64,000 bases of DNA. It comes from Brassicibacter mesophilus (GTDB lineage: Bacteria > Bacillota > Clostridia > Tissierellales > Proteiniboraceae). The translations under genes and the position numbers were made by a program. The first letter of the stretch is position 1, and each line of letters begins with the position of its first letter. Where the stretch lies: contig NZ_JBNPXI010000016.1 in the NCBI RefSeq assembly GCF_050433385.1, positions 1 through 64,000 on the forward strand, read 5' to 3'. Positions 1-9,419 of this stretch are shown here, one piece after another. Below the pieces are notes generated by a model. The model made no database searches, was not told the origin of the DNA, and worked only from the letters and a program-made list of their open reading frames with translations.

Positions 1-621
1 TGTTGCTAGGAATACGTTGTATGCTGTTAGTCCTTCTGCTTCTGCACTACAGATTGTTGCTCCTGCTGTTTCGCTTAGTAATCCGTCTACGCTTAAGTCT
101 GGTTTTCTTGAGTTGTATTCTTCTTCTCTGCTTGCATCGTCTTTTATTTCTTTTAGTAAGTCTCTTAATCCTTCGTATTGTCCTTTTCTTATGAATGCTA
201 ATGCTTTTCTGTCTGCTGTTCTTGCGTTTTCTGCTGCGAAGAATACTGGTACTTTTGTTCTCTCATGTAGTTCTTTTCCTATTTCTTCTGCTAGGTCTAC
301 GCATTCTTGTACTGTTATATTTTTAAATGGGAATAGTGGTATTGTGTCTTGTGATCCTATTCTTGGGTGTGATCCTTTTTGTTCTCTCATGTCTATTAAT
401 TCTATTGATTTTGCTGCCATGTTTATTAATGCTTCTTTTAATGGCTGTGGTTCTCCTATTATTGTTACTACTGTTCTATTAAAATCATGCTCTGGCTCAT
501 AGCTTACTAGCTTTACTCCTTCTACGTTTTTTACTTCATTTACTACTGCTTCTATTACTTCTTCTCTTCTTCCATCACTGAAGTTTGGTACTGCCAAAAT
601 GTACTGTTTTTCTGCTGACAT
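1..621 (-). CDS. glutamate formimidoyltransferase, N-terminal 207 residues (gene runs off the window)
   Basis: Reading the minus strand from ATG at 621 gives an open frame to base 1 with no stop. It opens with a formiminotransferase N-domain pattern: LAVPNFSDGRR near residue 9, then EPEHDFNRTV, KGSHPRIGSQDT and further on GLTAYNVFLAT. The family transfers the formimino group of N-formimino-glutamate to tetrahydrofolate in histidine (or purine) breakdown. A good Shine-Dalgarno (AGGGAGG) lies 8 bases before the ATG. The C-terminal part and any cyclodeaminase domain lie outside the window. A hairpin at 674-712 separates it from the liv operon upstream, so it probably has its own promoter in the short gap 622-673. 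Confidence 0.88.
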   Translation of the reverse strand, partial: MSAEKQYILAVPNFSDGRREEVIEAVVNEVKNVEGVKLVSYEPEHDFNRTVVTIIGEPQPLKEALINMAAKSIELIDMREQKGSHPRIGSQDTIPLFPFKNITVQECVDLAEEIGKELHERTKVPVFFAAENARTADRKALAFIRKGQYEGLRDLLKEIKDDASREEEYNSRKPDLSVDGLLSETAGATICSAEAEGLTAYNVFLAT

Positions 622-673
622 TTAAAATCCTCCCTTATCTTTTAATTGTATGTATCTTATTTTATTTTAACAG

Positions 674-712
674 ATATACAGACACTATTCACTCCTTATA
701 GTGTCTGTATAT
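674..712 (-). terminator. hairpin between liv operon and formimidoyltransferase gene
   Basis: Perfect 15-bp inverted repeat (674-688 and 698-712) with a 9-base loop, starting 5 bases after the livF stop. The downstream tail on the minus strand is A/T-rich but not a pure T run, so this may be a terminator or a 3' stabilising stem. Confidence 0.6.
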
Positions 713-716
713 TATT

Positions 717-1421
717 TTATTCTTCTCCAAGATAAGCCTTTCTAACCCTGTCATCATTAAGAAGATCTCTAGCATTACCTGAAAATGCTATATTCCCAGT
801 TTCAATAACATATCCTATATCTGCAACCTGAAGTGCTATATTTGCGTTTTGTTCTACAAGTAAAACTGTCAAACCTTTTTTATTTAAATCTTTGATAGAT
901 TCAAATATCTCTTCTACTACTATAGGAGCAAGTCCCATAGAAGGTTCATCAAGCATTAGCAGCTTAGGATTTGACATTATAGCCCTTCCTATAGCTAACA
1001 TCTGCTGTTCTCCACCACTTAATGTCCCGCCCATTTGCTTAGCTCTTTCTTTTAACCTTGGGAAAAGCTCATAAACATATTCAAGATCTTCTTCTATTTT
1101 CTGCTTATCATTTCTCAAATATGCACCCATCGTCAAATTTTCTTGAACATTTAATGCTGTAAATATTCTTCTGCCTTCTGGTACTTGACAAAGTCCTTGA
1201 GCAACAATTTTTTCTGAAGGAATTCCAAGTATTTCTTGACCCTTATACATTATACTCCCTTTCCCCTTTACCAGCCCCGATATTGCTCTTAATGTTGTTG
1301 TCTTACCAGCTCCATTACTACCTATTAAAGTTACTATTTGCCCTTCTTCTATATCAAACGATATTCCCTTTAAAGCATGAATGCCGCCATAATAAACATT
1401 TAAATCTTGTACTTTAAGCAT
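717..1421 (-). CDS. livF: branched-chain amino-acid ABC transporter ATPase LivF
   Basis: Cytoplasmic ATPase of a HAAT-family importer. Walker A GSNGAGKTT is near residue 37, the signature LSGGEQQML near 136 and Walker B LLMLDEPSMGL near 155; the length (234 aa) fits LivF. I place the start at the ATG at 1421, which has AAGGGAGG 9-10 bases upstream, rather than the GTG at 1433 which would overlap that site. The livG stop overlaps this start by 8 bases, so the two are translationally coupled. It is the last gene of livK-H-M-G-F. Confidence 0.95.
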   Translation of the reverse strand: MLKVQDLNVYYGGIHALKGISFDIEEGQIVTLIGSNGAGKTTTLRAISGLVKGKGSIMYKGQEILGIPSEKIVAQGLCQVPEGRRIFTALNVQENLTMGAYLRNDKQKIEEDLEYVYELFPRLKERAKQMGGTLSGGEQQMLAIGRAIMSNPKLLMLDEPSMGLAPIVVEEIFESIKDLNKKGLTVLLVEQNANIALQVADIGYVIETGNIAFSGNARDLLNDDRVRKAYLGEE

Positions 1422-2190
1422 CTTTTTGGGCACCTCCCTTACCTAGATAAGCACTTATTACTCTTTCGTTGCGTTGAATTTCTTGTGGAAGTCCCTCAGC
1501 GATCTTGTTACCATATTCCAAAACAACTATCCTATCTGATATTCCCATTACCAACTTCATATCGTGTTCTATAACTAATGTAGTATATCCCTTGCCACGA
1601 ATTTTCTTTATAAGCTGTGTCATCTCAACCTTTTCACCTGTATTCATACCAGCAGCAGGTTCGTCAAGTAAAAGAAGCTTAGGCTCAGTTGCTAATGCTC
1701 TTGCTATCTCAACTCTTCTTTGATAGCCATATGGCAAGCTGACTGCTATCTCATCTTTTTTATCTGTAAGTTCAAGAAAATCTAATATTTCAAGAGCCCT
1801 TTCTTTTACCATTTTTTCTTCGTTTTTAACCTTTGGAGTTGTAAAGATTGCACCAAACAAGTTAGTAGATGTTCTGCAGTATTGTCCTACCATTACATTT
1901 TCAAGAACAGTCATGCTACTGAACAAACGTATATTTTGAAACGTTCTTCCTATTCCAAGCTTTGTAATCTCAAAAGGCTTTGATTTTTTCAGCTTTTCAC
2001 CTAAAAATTGTACTTCTCCTGACGTTGGTTCATAAATACCAGTAATAGTATTAAAAAATGTAGTTTTTCCCGCCCCATTAGGTCCAATTAAGCTGACAAT
2101 TTCTTCTTCATCTATGTGAAAATCAACATTATTTACTGCTACTAAGCCCCCGAAGGATTTTGTTATTCCTTTTGCCTCTAGTATTCTCAT
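1414..2190 (-). CDS. livG: branched-chain amino-acid ABC transporter ATPase LivG
   Basis: Second ATPase of the importer, about 258 aa. Walker A GPNGAGKTTFF, signature-region SLPYGYQRRVEIARAL and Walker B LLLLDEPAAGM are visible; the degenerate signature (YGYQRR) is typical of LivG. The ATG at 2190 is preferred over the GTG at 2199 because a GGGAGGTG site precedes it by about 8 bases. It starts inside the 3' end of livM (62-base overlap), an arrangement common in liv operons. It should pair with LivF on the cytoplasmic face of LivHM. Confidence 0.95.
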   Translation of the reverse strand: MRILEAKGITKSFGGLVAVNNVDFHIDEEEIVSLIGPNGAGKTTFFNTITGIYEPTSGEVQFLGEKLKKSKPFEITKLGIGRTFQNIRLFSSMTVLENVMVGQYCRTSTNLFGAIFTTPKVKNEEKMVKERALEILDFLELTDKKDEIAVSLPYGYQRRVEIARALATEPKLLLLDEPAAGMNTGEKVEMTQLIKKIRGKGYTTLVIEHDMKLVMGISDRIVVLEYGNKIAEGLPQEIQRNERVISAYLGKGGAQKDA

Positions 2191-3241
2191 TTTGTGCACC
2201 TCCCTTTAAGCTATCCATACTGATCATTCCTTGTGGACGTATAATCATCATTAGAACAAGTAATATTCCATATATAGCGTAACGATATGTTGCAATATCT
2301 CTTAATGCCTCAGGTATTATAGCCAATACGGCTGCACCAAGTATAACTCCTGGTATACTTCCAACTCCACCTAATACCACCATTGTTAGTATTACTACTG
2401 ACTCCATATAAGCAAAGTTGTCTGGGTTTACATAGTGAACAAATGTTGAGAAGAAGCTTCCTGCCATACCTGCAATAGCTGCACCAAGCACGAAGGCCAA
2501 TATCTTAAGAAATGTTGAATTAATTCCCATTGATTCGGCAGCTATTTCATCATCTCTTACTGCAATAAGGCCTCGTCCTAATCTTGAATTTAATAGACGA
2601 TATGAAATAAATACTGTGAAAATAGCTAATGCAAATATCAAATAAAAGTAACCAATGTTATTGTTTATTACTAAACTAAAAATCTTTGGAGATGGAATTC
2701 CTGGAATCCCTGCTGGTCCTCTTGTAAAGGATGTCCAGTTTATTAAAACTAAACGTAAAATTTCTCCAAAGCCTATTGTTGTAATTGCTAAATAGTCACC
2801 TTTGAGTCTGAGTGTAGGAATACCTAGTAATAACCCAAATACACCAGCAATCACTGCACTTAGAACTAAGGCTATCCAGAAAGAAATTTTAAAATTTACT
2901 GTAAGCAATGCTGTAGTATATGCTCCTATAGCATAAAAGGCTGCGTGACCCATTGAAAGCTGCCCTGCAAAACCTAATACAAAATTTAAGCTTAATGCAA
3001 GAACTATATACAGTAAAACTATGATACTTGTTCTTAATACATAAGGCTGACTCGAAAATAAAATTGGCCAGGCACATATAACTGCAACTACTGCTAATGA
3101 TACTATTCTTCTAGTCTTCTTATCTGTTTTAGAAAATTTTGCTGTACCCCAGTCAAACACCCTTGATAAAATCTTAATTGACAAAAATAATATGACTGTA
3201 TATATAGCAAGATTTTTTAATACTATAGCTAGATTTGCCAT
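2129..3241 (-). CDS. livM: branched-chain amino-acid ABC transporter permease LivM
   Basis: Integral membrane permease (370 aa) with many hydrophobic segments and the BPD_transp_2 family stretch around residues 130-320, including the ALSLNFVLGFAGQLSMGHAAF loop region and the EAA-like AVRDDEIAAESMGIN loop that contacts the ATPases. An N-terminal extension of about 75 residues with two extra membrane segments precedes the core. The start ATG at 3241 has AAAGGGGTG 8 bases upstream. It follows livH by 14 bases and overlaps livG. Confidence 0.95.
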   Translation of the reverse strand: MANLAIVLKNLAIYTVILFLSIKILSRVFDWGTAKFSKTDKKTRRIVSLAVVAVICAWPILFSSQPYVLRTSIIVLLYIVLALSLNFVLGFAGQLSMGHAAFYAIGAYTTALLTVNFKISFWIALVLSAVIAGVFGLLLGIPTLRLKGDYLAITTIGFGEILRLVLINWTSFTRGPAGIPGIPSPKIFSLVINNNIGYFYLIFALAIFTVFISYRLLNSRLGRGLIAVRDDEIAAESMGINSTFLKILAFVLGAAIAGMAGSFFSTFVHYVNPDNFAYMESVVILTMVVLGGVGSIPGVILGAAVLAIIPEALRDIATYRYAIYGILLVLMMIIRPQGMISMDSLKGGAQNENTRGKRNNKILRGLSSSK

Positions 3242-3255
3242 ATGAGTTCACCCCT

Positions 3256-4128
3256 TTATACCTTTTCTTTAACTGCTTTTCCTAGTAGTCCCGATGGTTT
3301 AACAAGAAGTATTATTATTAGAATAATAAACGCTATAGCATCACGATATCCGGATGAAATATATGCTGCACCTAAGCTTTCTGATATACCCATTATGATA
3401 CCGCCAAGCATAGCTCCAGGTATACTTCCTATACCACCAATTACAGCTGCAATAAATGCCTTTAGTCCAGGTACAAATCCCATCATAGGGAATACCGCTT
3501 TGTAGTACATCCCAACTAAAGCTCCTGCTGCAGCTCCTAAAGATGAACCTAATACGAAAGTAAAGTAAACTATTCTATTTGTGTTTATTCCCATCAATCT
3601 AGCTGCATCCATATCTTGAGAAGTACATCTCATTGCCCTTCCCATTTTTGTATATTGAACTACATACGTTAGTATTGCTACTAACACTATAGTTGTTCCT
3701 AAAATAATAAGCTGTAATGTAGAAACTCTAAATCCTAAAATATTATATACATTATTGTTTATAACATCAGGAAATGACTGAGTTTCTGGTCCCCATACAA
3801 GCATTGCAAAATTCTCTAGAAATATTGCTATACCTATAGCTGAAAGGAAGAGATTTATCCTTGGTGCTTTAAAAACAGGGCTATAAGCAAACTTTGCTAT
3901 CAAAATACCAAATATTGATGCACCTACCATACCGAATAAGAAGGCCACTACAAGCGGCATATTTAATAAAGTAAGTCCTGTAAGTGTTAAAAATGCTCCA
4001 ATCATATATATATCGCCATGTGCAAAGTTAATAAGACGGATAATTCCATAAACCATTGTAAAGCCAATTGCTGTTAATGCATATATACTTCCTAATGCTA
4101 TTCCGTTGCTTAGCTGTTCCATGAACAT
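3256..4128 (-). CDS. livH: branched-chain amino-acid ABC transporter permease LivH
   Basis: Second membrane permease (290 aa; BPD_transp_2). Family features: an N-terminal NGIALGSIYALTAIGFTMVYG stretch, a RLINFAHGDIYMIGAF loop and an AMRCTSQDMDAARLMGIN loop facing the ATPases. Forms the channel with LivM. Start at 4128 (ATG TTC ATG; the second ATG at 4122 is possible). It is separated from livK by 177 bases that hold two stem-loops, likely setting a lower level of permease than of binding protein. Confidence 0.95.
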   Translation of the reverse strand: MFMEQLSNGIALGSIYALTAIGFTMVYGIIRLINFAHGDIYMIGAFLTLTGLTLLNMPLVVAFLFGMVGASIFGILIAKFAYSPVFKAPRINLFLSAIGIAIFLENFAMLVWGPETQSFPDVINNNVYNILGFRVSTLQLIILGTTIVLVAILTYVVQYTKMGRAMRCTSQDMDAARLMGINTNRIVYFTFVLGSSLGAAAGALVGMYYKAVFPMMGFVPGLKAFIAAVIGGIGSIPGAMLGGIIMGISESLGAAYISSGYRDAIAFIILIIILLVKPSGLLGKAVKEKV

Positions 4129-4154
4129 AAAGCCTTCACCTTCCTTCCTATTAT

Positions 4155-4195
4155 AAAAAAGGCTTCTAAAGAAGCATTATAATGTCGCCTTTTTT
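4155..4195 (-). terminator. intra-operon attenuating terminator between livK and livH
   Basis: On the minus strand AAAAAAGGC pairs with GCCTTTTTT around an inner perfect stem GCTTCTTTAGAAGC; the T run favours partial termination after livK. Such a stem between the binding-protein gene and the permeases is common in ABC import operons. Confidence 0.65.
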
Positions 4196-4266
4196 GAAAC
4201 TCATTTACGGAAAATTCTTGTTATTAAAAATATAAAAGTAGAACTTTCCTATTCGTTATAATCAGG

Positions 4267-4285
4267 GGGTGGGGGATCCCCACCC
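4267..4285 (-). other. GC-rich stem-loop just downstream of livK
   Basis: GGGTGGGG and CCCCACCC (8 bp) around a 3-base loop, standing out strongly in an AT-rich gap and starting about 20 bases past the livK stop. There is no T run after it, so a 3'-end stabiliser or processing barrier for livK mRNA is more likely than a terminator. Confidence 0.6.
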
Positions 4286-4305
4286 TTATATAACTATTTA
4301 TTTAA

Positions 4306-5454
4306 TTAATTGCTTGGTTGAACATCTGCAGGAACTATTTTGCCATCTTTAACTGTAAGAATTATAATTCCTCTTTCTACATCATTGTTTTTAAATGATA
4401 TTGGTCCTGCAACACCAGGGAAGTCTTTGACAGTTTCAAGATATTTTTTGATTTCCTCTCTATCTGCTCCATTTTGAGCCATAGCTTCAAGTACAACCTT
4501 TGCAGAGTCATAAGCTAAAGCAGCATATGTGTCAGGTTCTTTATTATATTTAGCAGTGAATGCTTCAACAAATTCTGTTGTTCCAGGGTATTCCACTTCT
4601 GGATGGAAGAATCCTGTAAATTTAATGCCTTCAACTGCATCGCCACCTAGTTTAATTAGCTCATCTGAGCTTATACCTTCAGTTCCTAACATTGGTACAT
4701 CTAAACCTGCAGCTTTAGCTTGTTGAGCTATTAAAGCTGTTTCAACATAATATCCAGGTACGAATAATAAATCTGGGTTTTGAGATTTTATCTTTGTAAT
4801 TTGTGGACTAAAGTCTTTTGATTGTCCTTCAAAGTATGTTTCTGCTGCTACAACTTCTCCACCTAATTCAGTAAACTTTGTAGTAAAGTCATTTTTTAGT
4901 CCTGTTCCGAAGTCATTGGCTGTAAATAAAATAGCTGCTTTACGTTTACCCATTTGCTCATAAGCATATTTTGCAAGATGCTGTGCTTGTGCTGTATCAG
5001 TTAAAGATATACGGAAAACATGTGGTGTTGTTCCATCAGTTACAGCTTTATTAACTGAGTCAGTAATTACTGGTATCCCAGCTGATTCATATATACCTCT
5101 AGCTGCTAGTGTACATGAGCTATTCCAGTGTCCTATAACAGCTAATATTTTATTGTCTGCAGCAAATTTCTGTGCTACGTTTGGTGCTTCTTTTGGATTT
5201 CCAGTATCATCACCAACAATAAGTTTAACTTGCTTGCCATCTATTCCACCTTTTTCATTTACTTCATCTAATGCTAATTGTATAGCTTTAACCTTCATAT
5301 CTCCAAACTGTGCTGAGTCACCAGTCATTGGGTTAGCAGCAGCAATATATAGTTCAGAAGCATTGTCTCCTGAGGTAGAAGAACTTCCACACCCTGCTAA
5401 TACTCCAAGCATTGAAATAACTAATAATCCGATTAATAATCTTTTCTTCATCAT
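4306..5454 (-). CDS. livK: branched-chain amino-acid-binding lipoprotein LivK/LivJ
   Basis: Extracellular lipoprotein that captures the substrate for LivHMGF. Residues 1-21 form a signal peptide ending in a lipobox (LAGC, Cys22), then a Ser/Gly-rich linker and the type I periplasmic-binding fold (Peripla_BP_6): IAAANPMTGDSAQFGDMKV near 33, VIGHWNSSCTLAA near 110. Length (382 aa) is normal. The Shine-Dalgarno is AAGGAGG before ATG ATG. First gene of the operon; a sigma-54-like promoter sits about 165 bases upstream. The ligand is probably Leu/Ile/Val but relatives also bind other amino acids. Confidence 0.93.
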   Translation of the reverse strand: MMKKRLLIGLLVISMLGVLAGCGSSSTSGDNASELYIAAANPMTGDSAQFGDMKVKAIQLALDEVNEKGGIDGKQVKLIVGDDTGNPKEAPNVAQKFAADNKILAVIGHWNSSCTLAARGIYESAGIPVITDSVNKAVTDGTTPHVFRISLTDTAQAQHLAKYAYEQMGKRKAAILFTANDFGTGLKNDFTTKFTELGGEVVAAETYFEGQSKDFSPQITKIKSQNPDLLFVPGYYVETALIAQQAKAAGLDVPMLGTEGISSDELIKLGGDAVEGIKFTGFFHPEVEYPGTTEFVEAFTAKYNKEPDTYAALAYDSAKVVLEAMAQNGADREEIKKYLETVKDFPGVAGPISFKNNDVERGIIILTVKDGKIVPADVQPSN

Positions 5455-5629
5455 AGTAATCCTCCTTAAGATTGATTAGTAATATTAATTGATTTTGTAA
5501 ACGTTTTCCGTTGCTATTTAAAAATACTCATGCCGAAACATTCCCTCCCTCATCCTTAGCTATAGAAAAAACCTTTTTTCATTAGTTCATATATAGATAT
5601 ATTCTATAGTTTCATTTTCACTCTTATAT

Positions 5630-5646
5630 TCCAAGAAGCGTGCCAA
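5630..5646 (-). promoter_or_regulatory. sigma-54 (-24/-12) promoter of the liv operon
   Basis: Minus strand reads TTGGCACGCTTCTTGGA. The -24 box TTGGCACG is a perfect match to the RpoN consensus; the -12 box is TTGG where TTGC is usual, with the correct spacing of 10 bases between the GG and the -12 dinucleotide. Transcription would start near 5618, leaving a leader of about 165 bases. The neighbouring gene encodes a sigma-54 activator. An AAACA-N12-TGTTT dyad at 5685-5706 is a weak candidate activator site. Confidence 0.72.
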
Positions 5647-5739
5647 CTATTATTTTTTTATATATTTTTTTACTTTACTTTGATAAACAGCTAAAACTAA
5701 GTGTTTGGCGAATTTTTAACAATGTCACAAGAAATAAAA

Positions 5740-5763
5740 AAAGGTCATTATTTAATGACCTTT
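5740..5763 (-). terminator. terminator after the sigma-54 response regulator gene
   Basis: 11-bp stem AAAGGTCATTA / TAATGACCTTT with a 2-base loop; on the minus strand it is followed by a T run (TTTTTATTTC), separating the regulator operon from the liv promoter. Confidence 0.8.
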
Positions 5764-5841
5764 CTTATTTCTTCAAGAATTCTATATACATCATGTATGA
5801 AATAATCTCATAGTATGAAATTATTTCAGTGTTTTGTCAAC

Positions 5842-7200
5842 CTATTCATTATTTTCTGAATACTGTTTTAGTTTTGTATGAAGATGTCTTTCACTTAATC
5901 CAAGCATTTTAGAAGTCTTTCTTTTATTACCATTACAATACTCTAGTGTAGCTAATATTAGCTTTCTCTCAGCTTCTGCTATTGACTCACCTATATATAC
6001 AGGAATCCAATCCTTTGATGCAGATATACTAAGTTCTCCTAAGAGCTCTTCAGGTAAGTCTTGTAGATCAATCATGTCATTATTAGTTAACGCTACTGCT
6101 CTTTCAATTATATTTTCAAGTTCTCTTACGTTTCCTGGATATTCATGTTTTTCAAGAACTGATATGGCACTCTTTGATATTCCAGCTACTTCTTTGTTAA
6201 AAAGTTGACTATACTTTTTCATAAAGTGCCTACATAAAGCAGGAATGTCTTCTTTTCTCTCTCTCAGTGGTGGCATTTTTACAGAAATAACATTTAGTCT
6301 AAAAAATAAATCTTCTCTAAAATTTCCTTTTTTAACCTCGTCAGCTAAATTTTTATTTGTTGCCGCTACTAGTCTAAAGTCCACCGGAATAGGTTTTTCA
6401 CTGCCAAGAGGAACTATTTTCTTTTCTTGAATTACTCTTAAAAGCTTTGCTTGCAACAAAATATCCATTTCTCCTATTTCGTCAAGAAACAAAGTCCCTT
6501 TATGAGCAAGCTCAATTTTCCCTTTGTATCTTTGATTTGCTCCTGTAAAAGCTCCCTTTTCATATCCAAAAAGCTCACTTTCTAGTAAGTTATGTGGTAT
6601 AGCAGCACAATTTATTACTTCTATAGGCCCTGATGCTCTATTACTTGAATTGTGGATAGCTCTAGCTATAAGCTCTTTACCTGTACCACTATCTCCAGTT
6701 ATAAGAACATTAATGTCTAAGTCTTTTACTCTATCAATAATCTTGAAAACCTCATTCATAGCTTTACTCGAAGCTACTATATTAAACATATTAGATTTTT
6801 CGGTAACCTGTTTTGTTAAGTCTGCTACTTTATTTGTTAGATTCTTGTAATCAAGGGCCTTGTTTATTAATATTTTCAATCCATTTATATCTAGGGGCTT
6901 AGTTATATAATAGTATGCACCTCTTTGTATAGTCTCAACAGATGATTCTATACTTCCATATGCAGTCATAGCAATGACTAAAACTCCAGGATTGTTCTTT
7001 TTTATTGTCTGCAATACCTCTATCCCTTTGTATTCACCCAGGTATTGATCCAGTAAAACTAAATCAACATTCTTACTGCTTACCATTTCAAGCCCTTCTG
7101 GAACACTAGTTGTACAGAAAACATTAAAGCTATCCTCTAGTGCAAATTGTAATGCCGTTAAAATTGATGGCTCATCATCTATAACAAGTATATTGTTCAT
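5842..7200 (-). CDS. sigma-54-dependent response regulator (NtrC/AtoC family)
   Basis: 452 aa in three domains. Receiver (1-120) with acid pair Asp8-Asp9 and phospho-acceptor Asp51 (VLLDQYLG). AAA+ sigma-54 activator domain (about 140-375) with Walker A GDSGTGKE, the sigma-54-contacting GAFTGA loop, Walker B FLDEIGEM and the arginine-rich NVRELENIIERA region. C-terminal Fis-type helix-turn-helix (about 410-450). It follows the kinase gene by 64 bases and must form a pair with it. The sigma-54-like promoter of livK immediately downstream makes the liv operon its most likely target; this is inference from position and promoter type. Confidence 0.94.
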   Translation of the reverse strand: MNNILVIDDEPSILTALQFALEDSFNVFCTTSVPEGLEMVSSKNVDLVLLDQYLGEYKGIEVLQTIKKNNPGVLVIAMTAYGSIESSVETIQRGAYYYITKPLDINGLKILINKALDYKNLTNKVADLTKQVTEKSNMFNIVASSKAMNEVFKIIDRVKDLDINVLITGDSGTGKELIARAIHNSSNRASGPIEVINCAAIPHNLLESELFGYEKGAFTGANQRYKGKIELAHKGTLFLDEIGEMDILLQAKLLRVIQEKKIVPLGSEKPIPVDFRLVAATNKNLADEVKKGNFREDLFFRLNVISVKMPPLRERKEDIPALCRHFMKKYSQLFNKEVAGISKSAISVLEKHEYPGNVRELENIIERAVALTNNDMIDLQDLPEELLGELSISASKDWIPVYIGESIAEAERKLILATLEYCNGNKRKTSKMLGLSERHLHTKLKQYSENNE

Positions 7201-7264
7201 ATACTATTTCTCCCTTCTGTATTTATCTAGTGCCTAGTTTGTCTGATGCCTGAAGGATAATTTT

Positions 7265-9214
7265 TTATTCACATTCCAACGCGGTAGTTGGAAAATGTAA
7301 TATTACTGTGGTTCCTTTTCCTTCCTCGCTCTGAATAAATATTTCTCCTCTATTTTCGCTTACAAGTTGATGTGTTATTGATAATCCTATACCATATCCT
7401 TGTTTCTTGGATGTATAAAAAGGTTCAAACACCTTAAATACTTTTTCTTTTGGTATGCCGCATCCATTGTCTGAAATCATAATTACAGCTTTTTTATTTT
7501 CTGTTGAGCCTTCAATGAAGATTTGTCCATCCTTGTCTATAGCATCTATACTATTTAGGATTATGTTTATAAGCACTTGCTTTGTTTGAGACATATCTGC
7601 CCAAAATGCTATATTATCTATTCTATTTATAATTTTGATATCTTTTTTCCTTATATGTGTTGAAAATAATGCAATAATATCCTCTAAAACTTCATCAAGG
7701 TTTATTTGCTGAGGGTTAGAAGCTTTTGGTCTTGAATAATCAAGAAGCAAGCTAACTAAGCTATTCAGCCTGTTTATTTCTTGAGGAACTATTCTAAGCA
7801 GTTGTTCTCTAAATTTTTCATTATCTAGCTTATCTGGCATCATATCTATAAAAGCCTTTATAGATGTTAATGGATTTCTCAACTCATGAGCAATCCCTGA
7901 TGACAGCTTTCCTAAAGCTTGCATTTTATCATTATGCTGTACTATATCATGCAGTTTCTTTTCTTTAGTATAATCATGCAGCAATAGTATCACGCCCTCT
8001 ATAGTTTCTGGTCCTTTTATAGGGATTATACTGCAGTCTACGTGTCTTACATCACTATTTGACATCGTCCTCCATACTATGTTTTTTCTCCATGTCTCTC
8101 CATTCAACGCACATTCTAGTGCATTCATGTCTATTTTTTCATCTATATCTAATTCATCCCATGTCATAGTATCAACTATATTTTTCTCGATGAGCATTTT
8201 AGCAAATGAGTTTGATTGTATAACTCTGCCAGCATTATCAAATGCAACTATACCACTTACAATACTTTCTATAATCTTACCTTTTAGTCTATCACTTTGA
8301 TCCAATTCTTTCTGTTTTTGCACTATTTTTGCTGTCTGTTTTTCAACTTCTTTTTTCAAGCTTCTATTCCAATACATAATAAATATAATAGCACTAAGAG
8401 ATATTAGCAATGTTATAACTGAAGCATATAGTAGTTTTTTCCATCTCTCTCCAGTATCTGTGAAGGTTTGTCCAAACCATTTCCTATAAATTTTATCATA
8501 AGTTCCATTTGCTTTTATTGCAGAAATTCCTTTATTTAACAATTCCAACACTTCTTCATTACCATTTTTAGTTGCTGAACAATATTCAGTAACATACATT
8601 GGCTCACCAACAATTTTTATTCCATCTATTTTCTTAATCTTTTGTAAATAATAAAGTCCTGTAAGCCTATTTCCAACAAATGCATCAACTTCTCCATTTA
8701 ATAAAGCATCTATTGCCATAGTCTGATTTTCTTTTTCAACAGTAATAATATCAGGTACAGTTTTTATTACTTCATTAGTGACATCACCTTTTTGAAATGC
8801 AACCTTAAGACCTGATAAGTCTTTCATATCCTGTATATAGCTAGTATCTTTTCTAACAAATATGGCTTGTGAATTTATTACTAGTTCATCAGTAAAATCA
8901 AAAATTTCATCCCTGATTTTTGTCTTTGTCATACCTTGAATAGCATCTACTTCACCTTTTTGTAAGGTTAATTGAGCATCTTCCCATGCCATCGGTATAA
9001 GCTCAATATCTATTTCAAGCTCAATGGCAACCGCTCTCATAATATCAACATTAAATCCCTTAAATACACCATTTTCATCTACATATTCATATGGAGGATA
9101 ATTATTGTCACCTGCTATTTTAATTGTTTCATCATCACAATATGCATATGATGATGCTAAGCTTATAGCACAAAAAATTATTATTATCGCTATTATATTT
9201 TTTCTAAAGTGCAA
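7265..9214 (-). CDS. membrane histidine kinase with extracellular amino-acid-binding sensor domain
   Basis: About 649 aa. Signal/anchor helix at the N-terminus; an SBP_bac_3 domain (about 30-255: IKIAGDNNYPPYEY, MTKTKIRDEIFDF, then GEVDAFVGNRLTG) outside the cell; a membrane helix near 265-285; a coiled linker; a PAS domain (about 315-420); HisKA with the H-box SSGIAHELRNPLTSIK near 440; HATPase_c with N box NIILNSIDAID, G1 ISDNGCGIP and G2 GYGIGLSI. It probably senses an amino acid directly and phosphorylates the downstream regulator. The start is uncertain: TTG at 9214 has GGGAG 8 bases upstream; GTG at 9223 is the alternative. Confidence 0.92.
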   Translation of the reverse strand: MHFRKNIIAIIIIFCAISLASSYAYCDDETIKIAGDNNYPPYEYVDENGVFKGFNVDIMRAVAIELEIDIELIPMAWEDAQLTLQKGEVDAIQGMTKTKIRDEIFDFTDELVINSQAIFVRKDTSYIQDMKDLSGLKVAFQKGDVTNEVIKTVPDIITVEKENQTMAIDALLNGEVDAFVGNRLTGLYYLQKIKKIDGIKIVGEPMYVTEYCSATKNGNEEVLELLNKGISAIKANGTYDKIYRKWFGQTFTDTGERWKKLLYASVITLLISLSAIIFIMYWNRSLKKEVEKQTAKIVQKQKELDQSDRLKGKIIESIVSGIVAFDNAGRVIQSNSFAKMLIEKNIVDTMTWDELDIDEKIDMNALECALNGETWRKNIVWRTMSNSDVRHVDCSIIPIKGPETIEGVILLLHDYTKEKKLHDIVQHNDKMQALGKLSSGIAHELRNPLTSIKAFIDMMPDKLDNEKFREQLLRIVPQEINRLNSLVSLLLDYSRPKASNPQQINLDEVLEDIIALFSTHIRKKDIKIINRIDNIAFWADMSQTKQVLINIILNSIDAIDKDGQIFIEGSTENKKAVIMISDNGCGIPKEKVFKVFEPFYTSKKQGYGIGLSITHQLVSENRGEIFIQSEEGKGTTVILHFPTTALECE

Positions 9215-9419
9215 TTCTATCACTCCCTGGAAAAGACTTATTTACTTTAAATTATACTATAACAGCTAACAAAATACTTTTATTTTTTATGTTAATTGAC
9301 ATTTTTCTACATGTAAAATATAAAATATTTTTCTATGATAATACTAATAATAAGTATATAAAGATTACGTAATAAAAAATCACTACCCTCAAATTTTGAT
9401 ATAAAGGATGGAAATATAG

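Noticed and set aside
17..502. 161-residue plus-strand frame rich in Ser
   Set aside because: It is the antisense shadow of the formimidoyltransferase gene, which has clear family motifs on the minus strand.
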